From: a virus | Virus record (IMG/VR): IMGVR_UViG_3300003937_000384 | Span: 1 to 58,345 of that record | DNA: 58,345 nt | Reading direction: 5' to 3' (one strand) | Part shown: positions 30,529 to 37,665 of the stretch, piece after piece | Position numbering within the stretch: position 1 is the stretch's first letter | How the letters are laid out: every line of letters starts with the position of its first letter | Made by a program: the position numbers and the translations under genes | Notes under the pieces: generated by a model | What the model saw: the letters and a program-made list of their open reading frames with translations, nothing else | Told to the model about the DNA's origin: nothing | The model's database searches: none

Positions 30529-31064
30529 TCGACCAGGAGCAACTGCGCAGCTACCACCGGTCGCAGGTGCTGTACGCCCTGCAGCAGGCCAGCGAGCCGA
30601 TGACGGCCTCCGAAGTGCACGAGGGCATGACTACCCTGGCGCTGGCCATGGGCCACCCCAGGGAATGCGCGGCGATCACCCCAGCCGCCGTGGCCGGGAT
30701 TCTGCGCGGCATGCTCGGCGAGCAGCTGGTCACCCAGGGCGAAGACAGGGCCAATCGCCGTTATGGGCGTGCCGAACCGACCTGGTCGGCCGCAGCAGGC
30801 CAGGCGCGGGTCCTGCAGCCGGCGGCCCCGGGCAGGAGCACGGCAGCATCTGCTGCCGCGTCACCGATGGCGGGGCAGGGTGCGCAGTTCCGCCAGATCA
30901 CCATTGATCAGCGCCTAGCATTCCTGCAGGCCGAGTGCGCCACGCTCCTGGCGGACGTGACAAAGGAACATGCGGCGTTCGAGCTCCGGGTTCGAAACCA
31001 GCTGGAGGCGTTCGAAGCGCGCGCTGCACGGCTGCTCGGCTTGCCGCAGGACGGTGGCCAATGA
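30525..31064 (+). CDS. Hypothetical winged-helix-like protein
   Basis: The 179-residue product has an N-terminal HTH-like region (QVLYALQQASEPMTASEVHE), an Ala-rich linker, and a C-terminal coil (EHAAFELRVRNQLEAFEARA). It is coupled to the P-like gene and the DUF1064 gene by 4-bp overlaps. A role in replication or gene control is inferred from position. Confidence 0.6.
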   Translation: MIDQEQLRSYHRSQVLYALQQASEPMTASEVHEGMTTLALAMGHPRECAAITPAAVAGILRGMLGEQLVTQGEDRANRRYGRAEPTWSAAAGQARVLQPAAPGRSTAASAAASPMAGQGAQFRQITIDQRLAFLQAECATLLADVTKEHAAFELRVRNQLEAFEARAARLLGLPQDGGQ

Positions 31065-31492
31065 GCAACCGCGGGCTCCGATACAACCGGATTGAGGACA
31101 TGCCGCAGGGCATGCAGCAGCTGGTGCACAAGGCTGGCCAGGCTGCACCTACGCGGGGGCCGGCCGAACACCAGGTGCGTGCACCGATGGAGAAGCGGCC
31201 GAAGTACGGCAACGTGATCACCACCGTGGACGGGATCCGCTTCGACTCCAAGCGCGAGGCGCGCTACTACGAGCAGCTGAAACTGCGGCAGCAGGCCGGC
31301 GAGGTGCATTTCTGGCTGCGTCAGGTGCCGATCCACCTGCCCGGCGGGACCAGGTACGTCCTGGACTTCCTGGTGTTCCTGCGCGATGGGAATGTCGACT
31401 TCGTGGACGTGAAGGGGCGGGAGACGAAGGAGTTCCGCATCAAGAAGCGCGAGGTCGAGCACCACTATCCGATCAAGGTGCTGCTGGCATGA
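31061..31492 (+). CDS. DUF1064 nuclease-like protein
   Basis: The 143-residue product fits the DUF1064 family of phage nucleases: GIRFDSKREARYYEQL, FWLRQVPIHLPGG, YVLDFLVFLRDGNVDFVDVK. It has the D...E...D-x-K pattern of restriction-like folds (Glu in KREARYYE, Asp in VLDF, Asp and Lys in VDVKG). It may resolve or trim replication and recombination intermediates. Confidence 0.8.
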   Translation: MSNRGLRYNRIEDMPQGMQQLVHKAGQAAPTRGPAEHQVRAPMEKRPKYGNVITTVDGIRFDSKREARYYEQLKLRQQAGEVHFWLRQVPIHLPGGTRYVLDFLVFLRDGNVDFVDVKGRETKEFRIKKREVEHHYPIKVLLA

Positions 31493-32445
31493 GCGGTTGG
31501 AGACCCAGCGGCCGCGGAATCGGTACTAGCGTCGACCTCAGTGCGGTGGCCACCACCGACCTGCTGCGCGAGATCGAAGTGGCGTTCCTCAAGGGGAAGA
31601 AGATCCCGTCCTGCGCCAACTGCAACGGCAAGGCGAGGGTGTGCTGGCCTGGCCGCGAGTCGCAGCTGGTGCAGTTCCAATGCCGACATTGTGGGCCCCG
31701 GGGAGCCATCTTCGACAGCAGCGCGCCAGTCCAGTGCGGCCGCTGCGGTTCCACCCCGACCGGCCTATACCCGCGCGGCGCGCAGATGCAGTGCTGCAGC
31801 TGTGGGGCATCCTCAGCTGTGTTCGTTGGCCAGGATCCTGCCGGTGCTCTGGCGGCGGCGCTGGATGCCTGGTGCCGCCGTACACCGGTTCTTCCATCGG
31901 CGGCGGCCGACAGTGCAAGCCTGCGGCGCCGTGGCGCCGCCCCGGATGGCTTCGACGATGAAGGGAAGGGCGATGTGCTGGAGCTGCTGTCGCGCCTACT
32001 GGTCGGTGGGAGCTACCGCATGCCAGTGGAGGGGCGCAGCACCTTGGCGCCGCTGGGCAGCAGCGACATCGCCGGCGCGGTCGGCTACATGCGCAACCCG
32101 CTGGAAAAGCACACCGCGCTCGCCGTAGCGACGAGGATGGGCCCCGCTGCGATCGCAAGGCTCTCCCTCGCGGCCTATCGTCAGGTGTCCAAGGACGTGC
32201 GCGCAATGCGACCGCGGCCGCTGGATCTCGGCAAGCCGGCCGATCGGTGGCGCCTTCGCCTGGTGATCTACGACGCAGCCCACGAACTGGTGTGGCCGGA
32301 GCGGCGCCAGCCGTTCGCTGGCCTGGCCAAGTCCGCAAAGATGCGCAAGGGCAACTACATCAAGGCCCACAAGTGCGCCAGCGCTGTCCTGCAGGAAGCG
32401 CTTCACGGTGGCAGGCTGGGCTTCCGTAAGGCGTTGTGGCGCTAG
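31489..32445 (+). CDS. Zinc-ribbon protein, candidate late antiterminator
   Basis: The 318-residue product has several Cys pairs in its first half (SCANCNG, FQCRHCG, QCGRCG, QCCSCG), suggesting two zinc ribbons. A helical C-terminal domain ends KGNYIKAHKCASAVLQEAL. It occupies the lambda Q position: last gene of the right early operon, before the late region. A Q-like role is inferred from position, not from a clear family match. Confidence 0.5.
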   Translation: MSGWRPSGRGIGTSVDLSAVATTDLLREIEVAFLKGKKIPSCANCNGKARVCWPGRESQLVQFQCRHCGPRGAIFDSSAPVQCGRCGSTPTGLYPRGAQMQCCSCGASSAVFVGQDPAGALAAALDAWCRRTPVLPSAAADSASLRRRGAAPDGFDDEGKGDVLELLSRLLVGGSYRMPVEGRSTLAPLGSSDIAGAVGYMRNPLEKHTALAVATRMGPAAIARLSLAAYRQVSKDVRAMRPRPLDLGKPADRWRLRLVIYDAAHELVWPERRQPFAGLAKSAKMRKGNYIKAHKCASAVLQEALHGGRLGFRKALWR

Positions 32446-32939
32446 TGACGGAGGGTCAAGGAGTCTTCAAATATTTTGGGAATGAATCGCGTACTTGCGT
32501 CCGCGCGGTCTCTTGCTGCCCGGTAGTCAGCGGTGTGCTGTCGGTATTGCTCGCCCTCTGATGACTGCATGTTGGTCCTGGCAAGAGCCATGGGCGTAAG
32601 CGTCGAAATGACTTGCTCATCAAGCTTTTGAACGACTTCATTTCCGAAGACCCAACGCATTTCATGCTTCAGCATGCTGATCTCGATCAGTGCGTGATCC
32701 ATCTCTTTCTGCCTACCGACCATTGCTGTCTGAACTAGTTCGCGAAAGCGGCTGTAGATCTTGTATCGGCGGTCGAACAGATCCGCAATCAGCTTGTTGC
32801 GCGCTGTTTCAGCTTGCTGGACCGCAGTACGCCACTGCCGCCAAGCAATGCCGCCAACTGCAATTGCGACGAGGGTCTGGGCGCATGCCGTGAAAAATTT
32901 GATTTGTAGTTCCGTCAGTCCTGCCACAGTCTCGATCAT
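32442..32939 (-). CDS. Moron: membrane-anchored protein
   Basis: The 165-residue product has an N-terminal membrane segment (FFTACAQTLVAIAVGGIAW) followed by a helical cytoplasmic region. ATG 32939 is preferred because GGGAGGG precedes it. It is on the minus strand against the phage's rightward genes, as lysogen-expressed morons usually are. Superinfection exclusion is a reasonable guess. Confidence 0.6.
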   Translation of the reverse strand: MIETVAGLTELQIKFFTACAQTLVAIAVGGIAWRQWRTAVQQAETARNKLIADLFDRRYKIYSRFRELVQTAMVGRQKEMDHALIEISMLKHEMRWVFGNEVVQKLDEQVISTLTPMALARTNMQSSEGEQYRQHTADYRAARDRADASTRFIPKIFEDSLTLRH

Positions 32940-33036
32940 TGCGACACCCTCCCTGTATTGGCCTGGATTATTGCATTTGTTAAGGTTTGTTAGGGGCAAG
33001 GATCGTCCGAGCCACAGAGCGAGATGGAGAAGTTAG

Positions 33037-33480
33037 ATGGGTCTGTTTTCTAAACCGCAGCTTCGCACCGAAGTGCTGAGAGCTGCAGATGGTCTGGTCA
33101 GGCTAATGGTGGACACGAGCGCCGAAGCTGAGCCGCTGGGTACTGCTGCTGCAGGCGTTCAACCTTCGGATATCCTGAATGATCCAAAGGGAAAAGAGCT
33201 TGCCGACTTCGTCCAGAATTCACTCCAAGCAGGGGTCAACAACTACCACCGCCTGACCGTGTATCTGCCGTACGTCCACAGTCATTGGGGCGACGAAGCG
33301 GTAGACGTGATCAATGAGCTTTTCCGTAGATTCAATGGTTTGTGGGTTGCGCTTGTGTTCTTGCCTGGCTCGACTGGATCTGAGCGTGACGAGAGAATCA
33401 AGACGCTTCTCGGTGCAGACGACCCGAATGGCGGGAAGCTGTGGGCGCTCAATAATGAGCTGGTTCGGTTGATGCCATAA
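33037..33480 (+). CDS. Moron: hypothetical soluble protein
   Basis: The 147-residue product (MGLFSKPQLRTEVLRAADGL) is soluble and mixed alpha/beta with no motif I know. It is divergent from the membrane moron at 32442-32939, sharing a 97-bp promoter region, and is followed by tandem palindromes that may terminate it. It seems to be an insert between the Q-like gene and the lysis genes. Confidence 0.6.
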   Translation: MGLFSKPQLRTEVLRAADGLVRLMVDTSAEAEPLGTAAAGVQPSDILNDPKGKELADFVQNSLQAGVNNYHRLTVYLPYVHSHWGDEAVDVINELFRRFNGLWVALVFLPGSTGSERDERIKTLLGADDPNGGKLWALNNELVRLMP

Positions 33481-33503
33481 CGTTCACTTAGCTGACCTCA
33501 CTT

Positions 33504-33539
33504 GTTCCTCATGAGGAAGATTTTTTCCTCATGAGGAAC
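33504..33539. repeat. Tandem 14-bp palindromes
   Basis: TTCCTCATGAGGAA occurs at 33505-33518 and again at 33525-33538, separated by GATTTT. The whole block is itself a 15-bp inverted repeat (GTTCCTCATGAGGAA pairing with its complement). The first copy followed by TTTTTT would make a terminator for the moron; as DNA the two identical palindromes look like paired operator sites. Confidence 0.65.
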
Positions 33540-33610
33540 CGCAGTTGCTTCGGGAACCGAAAGTAGGTTTGAATTCCTACAGTGGGCGTTCTTATGGGCG
33601 CCTCAATTCA

Positions 33611-33662
33611 AAGGCCGTTGATTGACCAGGACGTGGGAGTCCGCTGGTCGATCAGCGGCCTT
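33611..33662 (+). terminator. Long hairpin upstream of the tRNA
   Basis: A 19-bp stem with two G-U pairs (33611-33629 with 33644-33662) encloses a 14-nt loop and is followed by CTTGTTT. It could be the late-operon attenuator that a Q-type protein would overcome. The preceding 33541-33610 has no gene; it holds GTAGG-TTTGAATT-CCTAC, which resembles a T-arm. Confidence 0.5.
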
Positions 33663-33668
33663 CTTGTT

Positions 33669-33745
33669 TGCGGGGTAGAGCAGTCCGGCAGCTCGCGTGG
33701 CTCATAACCACGAGGTCGGTGGTTCGAATCCACCTCCCGCTACCA
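33669..33745 (+). tRNA. tRNA-Met(CAT), initiator-like
   Basis: The full cloverleaf is present in 77 nt: acceptor UGCGGGG/UCCCGCU, D-stem GAGC/GCUC, anticodon stem CGUGG/CCACG with loop CUCAUAA, variable AGGUC, T-stem GGUGG/CCACC with UUCGAAU, and encoded ACCA. Position 1 does not pair with 72 (U with U), and the D-stem has A11-U24. Both are marks of bacterial initiator tRNA. The anticodon stem keeps two of the three G-C pairs initiators use. It lies just upstream of the holin gene. Confidence 0.85.
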
Positions 33746-33877
33746 AACGGCCGGTAGTCATGGCCACCACTCAAGCCAGCACATAGGCCGTCGTGAGACG
33801 CGCCGCTGGTGTCCGCGCGACCTTGCAACCGCGGTAGTGGTGGGCCATGCCGGCCTCCTTTCATTGGGGGAACCGCG

Positions 33878-34132
33878 GTGAGCATCAAAGAGCAGATCAC
33901 AACGGACCTGGCGGTCGCAGGTTCGAAGATCGGAGCGGTCGTGAGCGTCACCGCCGCGACGTACTCGCCGGGCTACACCCTGAGCGACTGGGCCCTGATC
34001 GGCACAATCATCTTCACCACGGTGCAGACGTTCACCGTAATGGTGAAGAACTGGGGCGACTGGTCTGCCTGGTGGACCGCGCGGATGGGCAATGCCAAGC
34101 GATTCTGGGCGTGGATCCGCCGCCGTGGCTGA
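33878..34132 (+). CDS. Holin-like protein
   Basis: The 84-residue product starts at GTG 33878 and has two hydrophobic segments (LAVAGSKIGAVVSVTAATY and WALIGTIIFTTVQTFTVMV) and a basic tail (RFWAWIRRRG). That is the size and layout of small two-helix phage holins. It overlaps the endolysin start by 8 bp. With a SAR endolysin partner it would act as a pinholin or membrane depolariser. Confidence 0.75.
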   Translation: MSIKEQITTDLAVAGSKIGAVVSVTAATYSPGYTLSDWALIGTIIFTTVQTFTVMVKNWGDWSAWWTARMGNAKRFWAWIRRRG

Positions 34133-34667
34133 CACCAAGCTCAGCACCAAGCAACGCGTCGGTTTCGCCGCCGCGCCGCTGGCGTTGATTGGCGCGCTCG
34201 TCGCTGCCCTGGGCACGAACGACTCGGCGCACGAAGGGCGCCGCTATACGCCGTACTACGACTCGGCCGGCATCCTGACCGTCTGCGCCGGCATCACGGG
34301 CCCGGCGGTGGTGAAGGGTAAGCGCTACACCGACGAAGAATGCACCAGGCTGGAGACGGCCTACGTGCGCACCATGCTCGGCCACATGGGGCAGTGCGTT
34401 CGCGGCGAGTTCGAATTCCACGAGATCAAGGCTTGGGGCCACTTCGCCTACAACATCGGCACGCCGGCCTTCTGTGCCAGCACCGCGGCGAAGCGGCTCA
34501 ACGCCGGCGAGCGCCAGGCCGCATGCACCGAAATGTGGAAGTGGCGGCTCGTCAGGATCGATGGTGTGAAGCGCGATTGCGCGCTGCCGCAGTGGCGTTC
34601 GAAGTGCGGCGGCATCATCGATCGCCGGCAGTGGGAAATGGCCACCTGCCAAGGCCGCCTGCAGTGA
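34125..34667 (+). CDS. SAR endolysin, GH24 lysozyme
   Basis: The 180-residue enzyme cleaves peptidoglycan. An N-terminal weakly hydrophobic SAR segment (VGFAAAPLALIGALVAALG) replaces a cleavable signal. The catalytic triad Glu37-x8-Asp46-x5-Thr52 is present (HEGRRYTPYYDSAGILT). Several cysteines could regulate activation by disulfide exchange. GTG start; coupled to the holin and the i-spanin. Confidence 0.9.
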   Translation: MADTKLSTKQRVGFAAAPLALIGALVAALGTNDSAHEGRRYTPYYDSAGILTVCAGITGPAVVKGKRYTDEECTRLETAYVRTMLGHMGQCVRGEFEFHEIKAWGHFAYNIGTPAFCASTAAKRLNAGERQAACTEMWKWRLVRIDGVKRDCALPQWRSKCGGIIDRRQWEMATCQGRLQ

Positions 34668-35038
34668 TCACCAGGTCGGCGATCAGTGCCTGGTGGGCAG
34701 CCTGGAAGTGGGTGGCCATCCTGGCCGGTCTGCTGGCCATGTCGCTCTGGCTCAACGTCAGGCAGTACGGCGATCGCCGTGAGGCTGCAGCTGCAGCTCG
34801 CGCCGCCACCCTCGAAGACACGCTGGAGGTGACGGCGGGGATCGCACGCCAGGCTCAGACCGACAGCGCCCAGCTGCTGCAGCGGCTCGAGGGGATCGCT
34901 GCACGCGGCGAGCGGACGAGGACCATCTACCGAGCAGCAGCTGCAGCGCAGCCGCTGCCAGCCAACTGCGCCCCGGGTCAGGCCCGGGTCGACGCCATCA
35001 ACCAGGCCCTCGGGCCGACCAGCAGGACCGCGAAGTGA
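34664..35038 (+). CDS. Rz-like inner-membrane spanin
   Basis: The 124-residue product has an N-terminal signal anchor (WVAILAGLLAMSLWLNVRQY) and a periplasmic coiled coil (LEDTLEVTAGIARQAQTDSA). That is the i-spanin architecture that, with an outer-membrane lipoprotein, completes lysis. GTG start overlaps the endolysin stop (GTGA). Confidence 0.75.
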   Translation: MITRSAISAWWAAWKWVAILAGLLAMSLWLNVRQYGDRREAAAAARAATLEDTLEVTAGIARQAQTDSAQLLQRLEGIAARGERTRTIYRAAAAAQPLPANCAPGQARVDAINQALGPTSRTAK

Positions 35039-35364
35039 CCCAGAAGCCCTCGATCGGACGGATCGTCCACTACACCCTGAGCGACACCGACGCGCTGCGG
35101 ATCAATGCGCGCCGGACCGACGGTCCGTCCATCCAGGAGCGGCTGCTCGACAGCACCTGGCCAGTAGGTGCACAGGCCCACGTCGGCAACCGGGCAGCCG
35201 CCGGCGACGTGCTGCCCGCCCTGGTCGTGGTGGTCCAGCCGAACGGCCAGGTCAACGCCCAGGTGTTCCTCGACGGCAATGACGTGCTGTGGGTCACCAG
35301 CCGTGACGAGGCCAGTGAGGAATCCGGCAGCCACCCCGGCCGCTGGCACTGGCCGCAGCGCTGA
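35035..35364 (+). CDS. Hypothetical late phage protein
   Basis: The 109-residue product (MTQKPSIGRIVHYTLSDTDA) is beta-rich and soluble. Similar small proteins with GRIVHY at the start occur in the late regions of several phages, without known function. Here it separates the two spanin genes. It overlaps the i-spanin stop by 4 bp. Confidence 0.6.
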   Translation: MTQKPSIGRIVHYTLSDTDALRINARRTDGPSIQERLLDSTWPVGAQAHVGNRAAAGDVLPALVVVVQPNGQVNAQVFLDGNDVLWVTSRDEASEESGSHPGRWHWPQR

Positions 35365-35368
35365 CGCC

Positions 35369-35665
35369 ATGAAGCTGCGCCAGGCTCTCCCGATCGCGGC
35401 ACTGATCCTGCTGGTGGGCTGCACGCAGCACCTGCAGCGTGTGCCGGCGCAGTGCGACGCGATGTGCTTCCGCCCGTGCGTCGACGCCGGCGAAGACACC
35501 GGCGTGCGTGTGACGGCCGATCCGGCAGCCGCTGACGCCTGGGACAACATCGGCGGGGACGTGGTCGGCCAGCTGGCCGATAAGCTCCGCACCTGCGACG
35601 TGCGACGGAAGGCCTGCGAGCAGTGCCTGCGCCGGATCGACGCCAAGAACGTAATCCAGCTTTGA
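35369..35665 (+). CDS. Rz1-like outer-membrane lipoprotein spanin
   Basis: The 98-residue product has a lipoprotein signal (MKLRQALPIAALILLVGCTQ; lipobox LVGC) and several more cysteines (CDAMCFRPC, RKACEQC). It is longer than lambda Rz1 and not embedded in the Rz gene. Position and lipobox support o-spanin function; the Cys-rich body is unusual. Confidence 0.65.
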   Translation: MKLRQALPIAALILLVGCTQHLQRVPAQCDAMCFRPCVDAGEDTGVRVTADPAAADAWDNIGGDVVGQLADKLRTCDVRRKACEQCLRRIDAKNVIQL

Positions 35666-35694
35666 GCGCCATCCCGACGCCATAGGAGAGCAAC

Positions 35695-35979
35695 ATGCAG
35701 AACCAGCAGGCCAGCACAACCCCACTGGCGGAGCCGCAGACCCCGATCGAATCCGCCGTGAAGGACCTGGCACGGGTTCAGCAGGATGTGCACATCGCGG
35801 TTGAGCAGCTGGCGCGCCGCCTCGCACCGGTACTGGCGGAGACCAAGCCCGACGCTTCTGCCTCCAAGGGGCGCGCCGTCGGCGCATCGCCGCTTCTCGA
35901 AGACCTGTTCCAGCAGCGGGACGCAGCCGCGGCCATCCTGGACGTCGTCAACATGCTGCACGCTCAGCTGACCCTGTGA
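35695..35979 (+). CDS. Hypothetical phage protein (94 aa)
   Basis: A helical, Gln/Ala-rich protein (MQNQQASTTPLAEPQTPIES) with a C-terminal helix (LEDLFQQRDAAAAILDVVNM). The AGGAG site 8 nt upstream is clear. It overlaps the next GTG start by 4 bp. No family recognised. Confidence 0.6.
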   Translation: MQNQQASTTPLAEPQTPIESAVKDLARVQQDVHIAVEQLARRLAPVLAETKPDASASKGRAVGASPLLEDLFQQRDAAAAILDVVNMLHAQLTL

Positions 35980-36380
35980 GCCGGACGCCCGCCAGCTTCA
36001 GCCTCACGGTCGTGCGCGGCGCCACCTGGGAGGACGACTTCACCTACACCAACCCGGATGGGAGCCCGTTCGACCTGACCGGCTACCAGGCGCGGATGCA
36101 GGTGCGGACGCTGGCGGGCCAGTTCGGGCTGACCGAGACCGACACCCTGGTCATGGAGCTCAGTACCGCGGCCGGCTCGCTGTTCATCGCCGATCCGTTG
36201 GACGGGGTGGTCTCGATCACCGTGCCAGCGGTGGCCACCGAGGTGCTGAACCCGGCGAACGCGCGCAAGGTGAAGCACTGCTACAGCCTGGAGCTGTTCA
36301 AGCCGGCGGGCGCGGATCCGGAGTACGTGATCCCGCTGGTGGCCGGCAAGGTCACTGTCCAGGGCGAGACGACACGCTGA
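35976..36380 (+). CDS. Beta-rich phage virion-associated protein
   Basis: The 134-residue product has FSLTVVRGATWEDDFTYTNP and GSPFDLTGYQARMQVR, a pattern I know from many phages' small beta-sandwich proteins encoded near tail-fibre genes. It probably belongs to the fibre or baseplate cassette. GTG start; next gene overlaps by one base. Confidence 0.65.
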   Translation: MSRTPASFSLTVVRGATWEDDFTYTNPDGSPFDLTGYQARMQVRTLAGQFGLTETDTLVMELSTAAGSLFIADPLDGVVSITVPAVATEVLNPANARKVKHCYSLELFKPAGADPEYVIPLVAGKVTVQGETTR

Positions 36381-36928
36381 TGCCTGTGATCCGAGCCAGC
36401 GAGGGAGCAGCACGCGTGATCGTGGTTGAGCGCCGCGGCGCCGTCGCCATACGAGATCCGCGCACGCCGGTCGTCACCACAGCCCGACCGACCCAGGTCG
36501 AGGCAATCCAGGCAGACACGCGGACGGTTGAGGTTGCAGCGCGCGGCGCGCAGGGCCCTGCAGGTCCGGCCGGCCGTGATGGAACGTCACCGGAAGCGAC
36601 GTACCCGGTCGGAGAGCCAATCCATGGTCACCGCGTGGTCCGCCTGGACAACGGCAAGGCCTACCACCCAGACACGGCGGTGCTGGAGCACGCGCAGGCC
36701 TGTATCGGCCTCGCGTTGCAGTCGGCGACCACTGGCGACGTCACGGTGCGCCTGGCCGGCACGGTCGAGGAAGGCAGCTGGTCCTGGCTAGGCGGCGCGG
36801 TGTGGTGTGGCCCCGACGGTGCACTGACGCAGAGCCCAAGCGCCTCTGGCTGGCTGCTGTGTGTGGGCCGAGCCCTCAACGCCACCACATTGATGATCGA
36901 CTTCGACACCCCCATCGCACGGATCTGA
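36380..36928 (+). CDS. Phage structural protein with short collagen-like segment
   Basis: The 182-residue product has a GAQGPAGPAGRDG collagen-like stretch at about residues 55-67, followed by a compact beta domain. Such linkers trimerise phage fibres and appendages. It sits within the receptor-binding cassette, so a fibre or head-decoration role is likely. Confidence 0.6.
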   Translation: MPVIRASEGAARVIVVERRGAVAIRDPRTPVVTTARPTQVEAIQADTRTVEVAARGAQGPAGPAGRDGTSPEATYPVGEPIHGHRVVRLDNGKAYHPDTAVLEHAQACIGLALQSATTGDVTVRLAGTVEEGSWSWLGGAVWCGPDGALTQSPSASGWLLCVGRALNATTLMIDFDTPIARI

Positions 36929-36932
36929 ACCC

Positions 36933-37457
36933 ATGGCCGACAAGACCCTCCAGCTCAAGCAGAACATCCCCACCGAGGTCGAGGCCACGGTAGTCTCGTC
37001 CGGCGCTTCGAGCGCCGGCAAGATCCCGGCCCTAGGCCCTGATGGCCGGTTTGACCCGAGCACTATGCCCGCTGGCATCGGTGCAGATACGAAGGTGCTT
37101 CCGGCCACCGAGATCCTGGCCGCCGGCGACTTTGTGAACATCTACGTCAATGCCACCACACCCAGCGTGCGCAAAGCGGACGCGAGCGCGGCCAGCGCTG
37201 GCAAGAAGGCTCATGGGTTCGTGCGCGAAGGAGTTGCACAAGGCGCGAATGCGACGGTGTACTTCGAAGGGCCGAACAGCTCCCTCTCCGGACTGACTGC
37301 AGGGCTCACCTATGTGCTGAGCCACACGACCCCCGGCGGCGTCCTGGCGCTGTCGGCGGGCACGGCCACTGCAGGGCACATTCTCCAGGAGGTGGGGGTG
37401 GCCACTGCGGCAGGCGAGATCAATGTTGAGCTCGGCCAGCCGGTGATGCGCGGCTGA
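36933..37457 (+). CDS. Hypothetical phage virion protein (decoration-like)
   Basis: The 174-residue protein (MADKTLQLKQNIPTEVEATV) is beta-rich. The second half (GFVREGVAQGANATVYFEGP, then GLTYVLSHTTPGGV) resembles capsid-decoration or fibre-cap folds with repeated Gly-turns. Assigned to the same cassette by position. Confidence 0.55.
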   Translation: MADKTLQLKQNIPTEVEATVVSSGASSAGKIPALGPDGRFDPSTMPAGIGADTKVLPATEILAAGDFVNIYVNATTPSVRKADASAASAGKKAHGFVREGVAQGANATVYFEGPNSSLSGLTAGLTYVLSHTTPGGVLALSAGTATAGHILQEVGVATAAGEINVELGQPVMRG

Positions 37458-37458
37458 T

Positions 37459-37665
37459 ATGGCGGCGCGGCGTCCACTGGTCCTCGATGCGAGCAACCGT
37501 ATCGGGGAATTGCCTGCCGCCGACAGTCTGGTCGGCATGCCGGTTTACTTGCGCATTGGCTTGCGTAATGGCGCAACTGCCTCGCTGCCGCTGTCAACGG
37601 ACTACAGGCTTGCCATCGGTCTGCAGGCCGGCGGCACGGCCACTATCCAGGCGACGCTGACGTGA
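37459..37665 (+). CDS. Small hypothetical virion protein (68 aa)
   Basis: A beta-rich product (MAARRPLVLDASNRIGELPA) ending ATIQATLT. It lies 1 bp after the previous stop and overlaps the next GTG by 4 bp. It may be a short connector in the fibre cassette. Confidence 0.5.
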   Translation: MAARRPLVLDASNRIGELPAADSLVGMPVYLRIGLRNGATASLPLSTDYRLAIGLQAGGTATIQATLT

